A stretch of 54,852 bases of DNA from Flectobacillus roseus (lineage in GTDB: Bacteria; Bacteroidota; Bacteroidia; Cytophagales; Spirosomataceae), in assembly GCF_030056665.1 (NCBI RefSeq), contig NZ_JASHIG010000042.1; one strand, written 5' to 3'. Position numbers and translations under genes: made by a program. Position 1 is the stretch's first letter. Each line of letters opens with the position of its first letter. Below, in pieces: positions 52,721 through 54,852 of this stretch. The notes beneath the pieces were generated by a model. That model ran no database searches, was not told the origin of the DNA, and worked only from the letters and a program-made list of their open reading frames with translations.

Positions 52721-53410
52721 TTACCTGCTAGCTTTTTTGAGTTTGTTGTTAATGATTTGTTTAATGAGTCCTGTTCCAATAATTGTTACACCTTCTCTTA
52801 ACTCAAATTGCATTTTTTCTGTCAGTCGATTTGCGAAATGGTCAACTGAAAGGATTTTTATTTCAGCATCAACCGTGTCACCTGGAAAAACAAGTTCTCT
52901 GTCAATAAAGGTTTGTTGCCCTGAGGTTTGCATTTCGTCAAAGTCAAATTTCACTTGTGGGCTATATCCATTTTTTGCTGCTGTTTTTCTTCCGCCTTGT
53001 TCGGTTGTTTTGTATGTCAATGTTGCAATAAAATCTGCCTTTGAATTATCAAGCTCAAATTTGTTGTTGTGAAAATATTCCCAAGCATAGCTTTCGATTT
53101 CTCCGCCTGTTAATTCATTACCGTTTTCATCTTCAATTTTATAGGTTTCTTGTCGTTCTCCAATTTTTGCGCTACCATCAAGTCCTAACAAAGTTGTATA
53201 GAAAGCGTCTCTTAGAGTTCCGTTTAATATTTGTCTAAGTCTTTCGGTTTTTTCTTCGTCGAGCTGTAATTCACCAATTAGCTTGGAAACGTCAGTCTCA
53301 TTGTCAGCACTTAAATATAAGTCGACAAGATTTTTACGCTCTAAATAAAAATTCTTTACAAATTCTTCTGGTGTCATATACTCTGCTGTGTTGTTTGTTG
53401 AGCTTGTCAC
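52721..53410 (-). CDS. Protein with EF-Tu domain-III-like C-terminal domain
   Basis: 229 residues. Residues 1-115 are an acidic helical domain (TPEEFVKNFYLERKNLVDLY, LNGTLRDAFYTTLLGL). Residues 124-222 follow the pattern of EF-Tu domain III in order: FIATLTY, EQGGRKTAAKNGYSPQVKF, then SGQQTFIDRELVFPGDTVDA, EIKIL, and FELREGVTIIGTGLI. The GTPase domain and domain II are missing. The N-terminal part is not one I recognise. A toxin-targeted EF-Tu mimic is one possibility; see findings. Confidence 0.75.
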   Translation of the reverse strand: MTSSTNNTAEYMTPEEFVKNFYLERKNLVDLYLSADNETDVSKLIGELQLDEEKTERLRQILNGTLRDAFYTTLLGLDGSAKIGERQETYKIEDENGNELTGGEIESYAWEYFHNNKFELDNSKADFIATLTYKTTEQGGRKTAAKNGYSPQVKFDFDEMQTSGQQTFIDRELVFPGDTVDAEIKILSVDHFANRLTEKMQFELREGVTIIGTGLIKQIINNKLKKASR

Positions 53411-53509
53411 TAGGTTGATATAGAGGTATTTATGTATATTTTGATATTAAATGCCCACGTTACCTAGCACAGAGTGAAACGACTGTTGCCTGTAGTTGTT
53501 CTTTGCTCG

Positions 53510-54358
53510 TCAGTTGTCCAGTCGATATTTTTCTATATAATTTTCTTTTGCCTTAAAATGTACAGTTTGCTTACTGTAAAGAAACACAAATTCTACTGGA
53601 ATTTTCTTGAAGGGATTGTCAACTGAATAAGTTACAGTCTTTCCATTGATAGTTTCATTGTCAAACCAGTCGCCATTTTTGGTTTGTCCTTGAATAAGAA
53701 CTATTTTACCTACGAAAGCAATGTCATTGAGTCCGTCATTATTGTAGTCTTTAATTTTCAACGATAATTCGTTCGGCTCGTAGATTCTATTGTCTTGGTG
53801 TGCATCATAAGTCCTAATGGCATTGTCAAGATATCCTTCATAAACATTTTCTAATGTGTCGGCCGACATTTTATAAATCTCGTGTCCACCATTGCCTTTT
53901 GCAGTTCCAACAACTATCAGTAAAAATGGATTTTTGCCTTTAAAAATCTCAACGAATTCAAATCTTTGTCCAGAAAAGATTTTTACGAGTTTACCGTCTG
54001 TCGTGAGTAAAATTTGATATTTCCAAGGAAAGGCTGCCCCAGAACCATCACCGTAGTCATACTCAATAAAAATGTAGTCATTGTCAGAACCGTAAATTTT
54101 TACCTTCTTGTAGGTCGTGATTTTTTTAATTACTTTTTGGGATGAACTTTTATCAACTTCAAGTCCGAATATTTGTTGCAGGTCTGTAATAAATTTAGTT
54201 GTGTCCTTAATGGTCGGAAAGTCGGCAACTTGCCTAAAAATGGTCACGGTGTTTTCTTGATTTTCTGCCACAGATAATTTTTCGTCTTTCGGTGTCTGTT
54301 TATTAGCACAACCTACTGTCGTAAAAGTCAAAATTATCAATGAGAGCAGTGTCTTCAT
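53510..54358 (-). CDS. Lipoprotein with calcium-binding-type strand
   Basis: The start at 54358 (MKTLLSLIILTFTTVGCANK) gives 282 residues with lipobox TVGC (Cys17); the frame to 54406 is longer but signal-less. Features are EYDYGDGSGAAFPWKYQILL, a GTAKGNGGHEIY segment and KDYNNDGLNDIAFVGK, an FG-GAP-like DxNxDGxxDI motif. Probably surface-exposed. The upstream repeat lies 23 bases from the start. Confidence 0.7.
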   Translation of the reverse strand: MKTLLSLIILTFTTVGCANKQTPKDEKLSVAENQENTVTIFRQVADFPTIKDTTKFITDLQQIFGLEVDKSSSQKVIKKITTYKKVKIYGSDNDYIFIEYDYGDGSGAAFPWKYQILLTTDGKLVKIFSGQRFEFVEIFKGKNPFLLIVVGTAKGNGGHEIYKMSADTLENVYEGYLDNAIRTYDAHQDNRIYEPNELSLKIKDYNNDGLNDIAFVGKIVLIQGQTKNGDWFDNETINGKTVTYSVDNPFKKIPVEFVFLYSKQTVHFKAKENYIEKYRLDN

Positions 54359-54540
54359 AAAATTACTGGTAATCGATAAGGCTTTGTGCAGATAAGAGAA
54401 TAGCATTCCGTCTGCCGATAACCTCTGCTGATTGTAAAGATATAACTAAAGTTGAGATTTATTCGTCGAGCTAGAACTGAAGATTTGTTTTGTAAGTTAT
54501 TGATATTTAATATTTTATAAAAATAGCATTACCTGCAATT

Positions 54541-54717
54541 TTAGTCGATTAGTTTTATTTGTCTAAATAAAACTGACCAAACCTTTTTATTATGTTCAAG
54601 TTCGTTTGTATCTGAAAACATTCGCCGATATATGTTTTCATAAAACCGAAGTCCACAATAATTATATTCAAGAGTTGCGTCTTTGTCGTCAAAAAAATTA
54701 TCCCTGAAGTAATTTTC
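54541..54717 (-). pseudogene. C-terminal fragment of a protein, no start
   Basis: 58 codons between a TGA at 54718-54720 and a TAA at 54541-54543. The sequence (YFRDNFFDDKDATLEYNYCG, then FYENIYRRMFSDTNELEHNK) is clearly protein-like, but the only ATG is internal. It is the remains of a gene whose N-terminal part has gone. The upstream 54 bases to the terminator hold nothing clear. Confidence 0.5.
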
Positions 54718-54773
54718 TCACCAAAATAGATATTGAAGTCATCTTGACTTTTGGTAGAATTGCTTAAAAATAA

Positions 54774-54820
54774 AAAAGGTTGCTGATATTTGTTTTGCGA
54801 ACCATACCAAGCAACCTTTT
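54774..54820. terminator. Hairpin, possible terminator
   Basis: The perfect 11-base arms AAAAGGTTGCT (54774-54784) and AGCAACCTTTT (54810-54820) have a 25-base loop. The A/T flanks permit termination on either strand. Confidence 0.55.
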
Positions 54821-54852
54821 ATGTACTACGTACTCAGCAAAGATATAATAGA

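Noticed and set aside
1..54852. Search for CRISPR arrays, transposases, integrases and complete tRNA or rRNA genes
   Set aside because: None seen: no regular short repeats with unique spacers, no DDE or tyrosine-recombinase pattern among the frames, and no complete RNA gene.

Overview
The window looks like a chromosome piece from a member of the Bacteroidota, most likely the Cytophagales (Spirosomaceae-like). The reasons are two SusC/SusD pairs, a 1382-residue hybrid two-component regulator of the HTCS type, many Bacteroidota-only domain families (DUF6090, DUF4240, DUF4272, DUF5063), many lipoproteins, an AT-rich composition, and TAnnTTTG-type -7 boxes in place of E. coli-type promoters. The species cannot be fixed from the sequence alone.

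Layout. (1) 1-870: a helix-turn-helix gene, then what looks like the 3' end of a tRNA-Glu gene with its terminator, possibly the distal attachment site of an element lying to the left. (2) 0.9-5.5 kb: small accessory genes: a macro-domain protein, a DUF3592-like protein, an immunity-like protein, a YqaE/Pmp3 peptide, an NTF2-like protein and a DUF6090 membrane protein. (3) 5.6-22.2 kb: a polysaccharide-utilisation locus. On the minus strand it runs SusC2-SusD2-SusC1-SusD1-GH88-GH16, and the HTCS regulator is divergent on the plus strand. The HTCS presumably senses an oligosaccharide in the periplasm and activates the SusCD/GH genes. GH16 would cut a beta-glucan or galactan at the cell surface, the SusCD pairs would import the fragments, and GH88 would remove unsaturated uronic acids. 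(4) 22.5-54.4 kb: about 36 genes, all on the minus strand, mostly single and small, and many with no known function.

The 22.5-54.4 kb stretch is the unusual part. Several products fall into, or resemble, immunity families of polymorphic-toxin systems: SUKH/SMI1-KNR4, Imm26-DUF4240, DUF4272, DUF5063, an Imm33/DUF2185-like protein and its partial copy, and DUF2251. Other products are lipoproteins, a macro-domain protein, a beta-lactamase-fold serine hydrolase, a DEDDh exonuclease, and two proteins built on EF-Tu-like beta-barrel domains. No toxin, secretion gene, integrase or transposase is visible. The genes are interspersed with start-less C-terminal fragments, a 286-bp near-identical duplication that made a chimeric reading frame, and short repeats that recur 24-41 bases upstream of several starts. 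The best reading is an orphan-immunity ('polyimmunity') array that grows and decays by cassette-like gain and partial duplication. The shared boundary repeats and the EF-Tu-like proteins are the most promising leads.

All calls are by eye from translated sequence. DUF and Imm names come from remembered family patterns and were not checked by a search.
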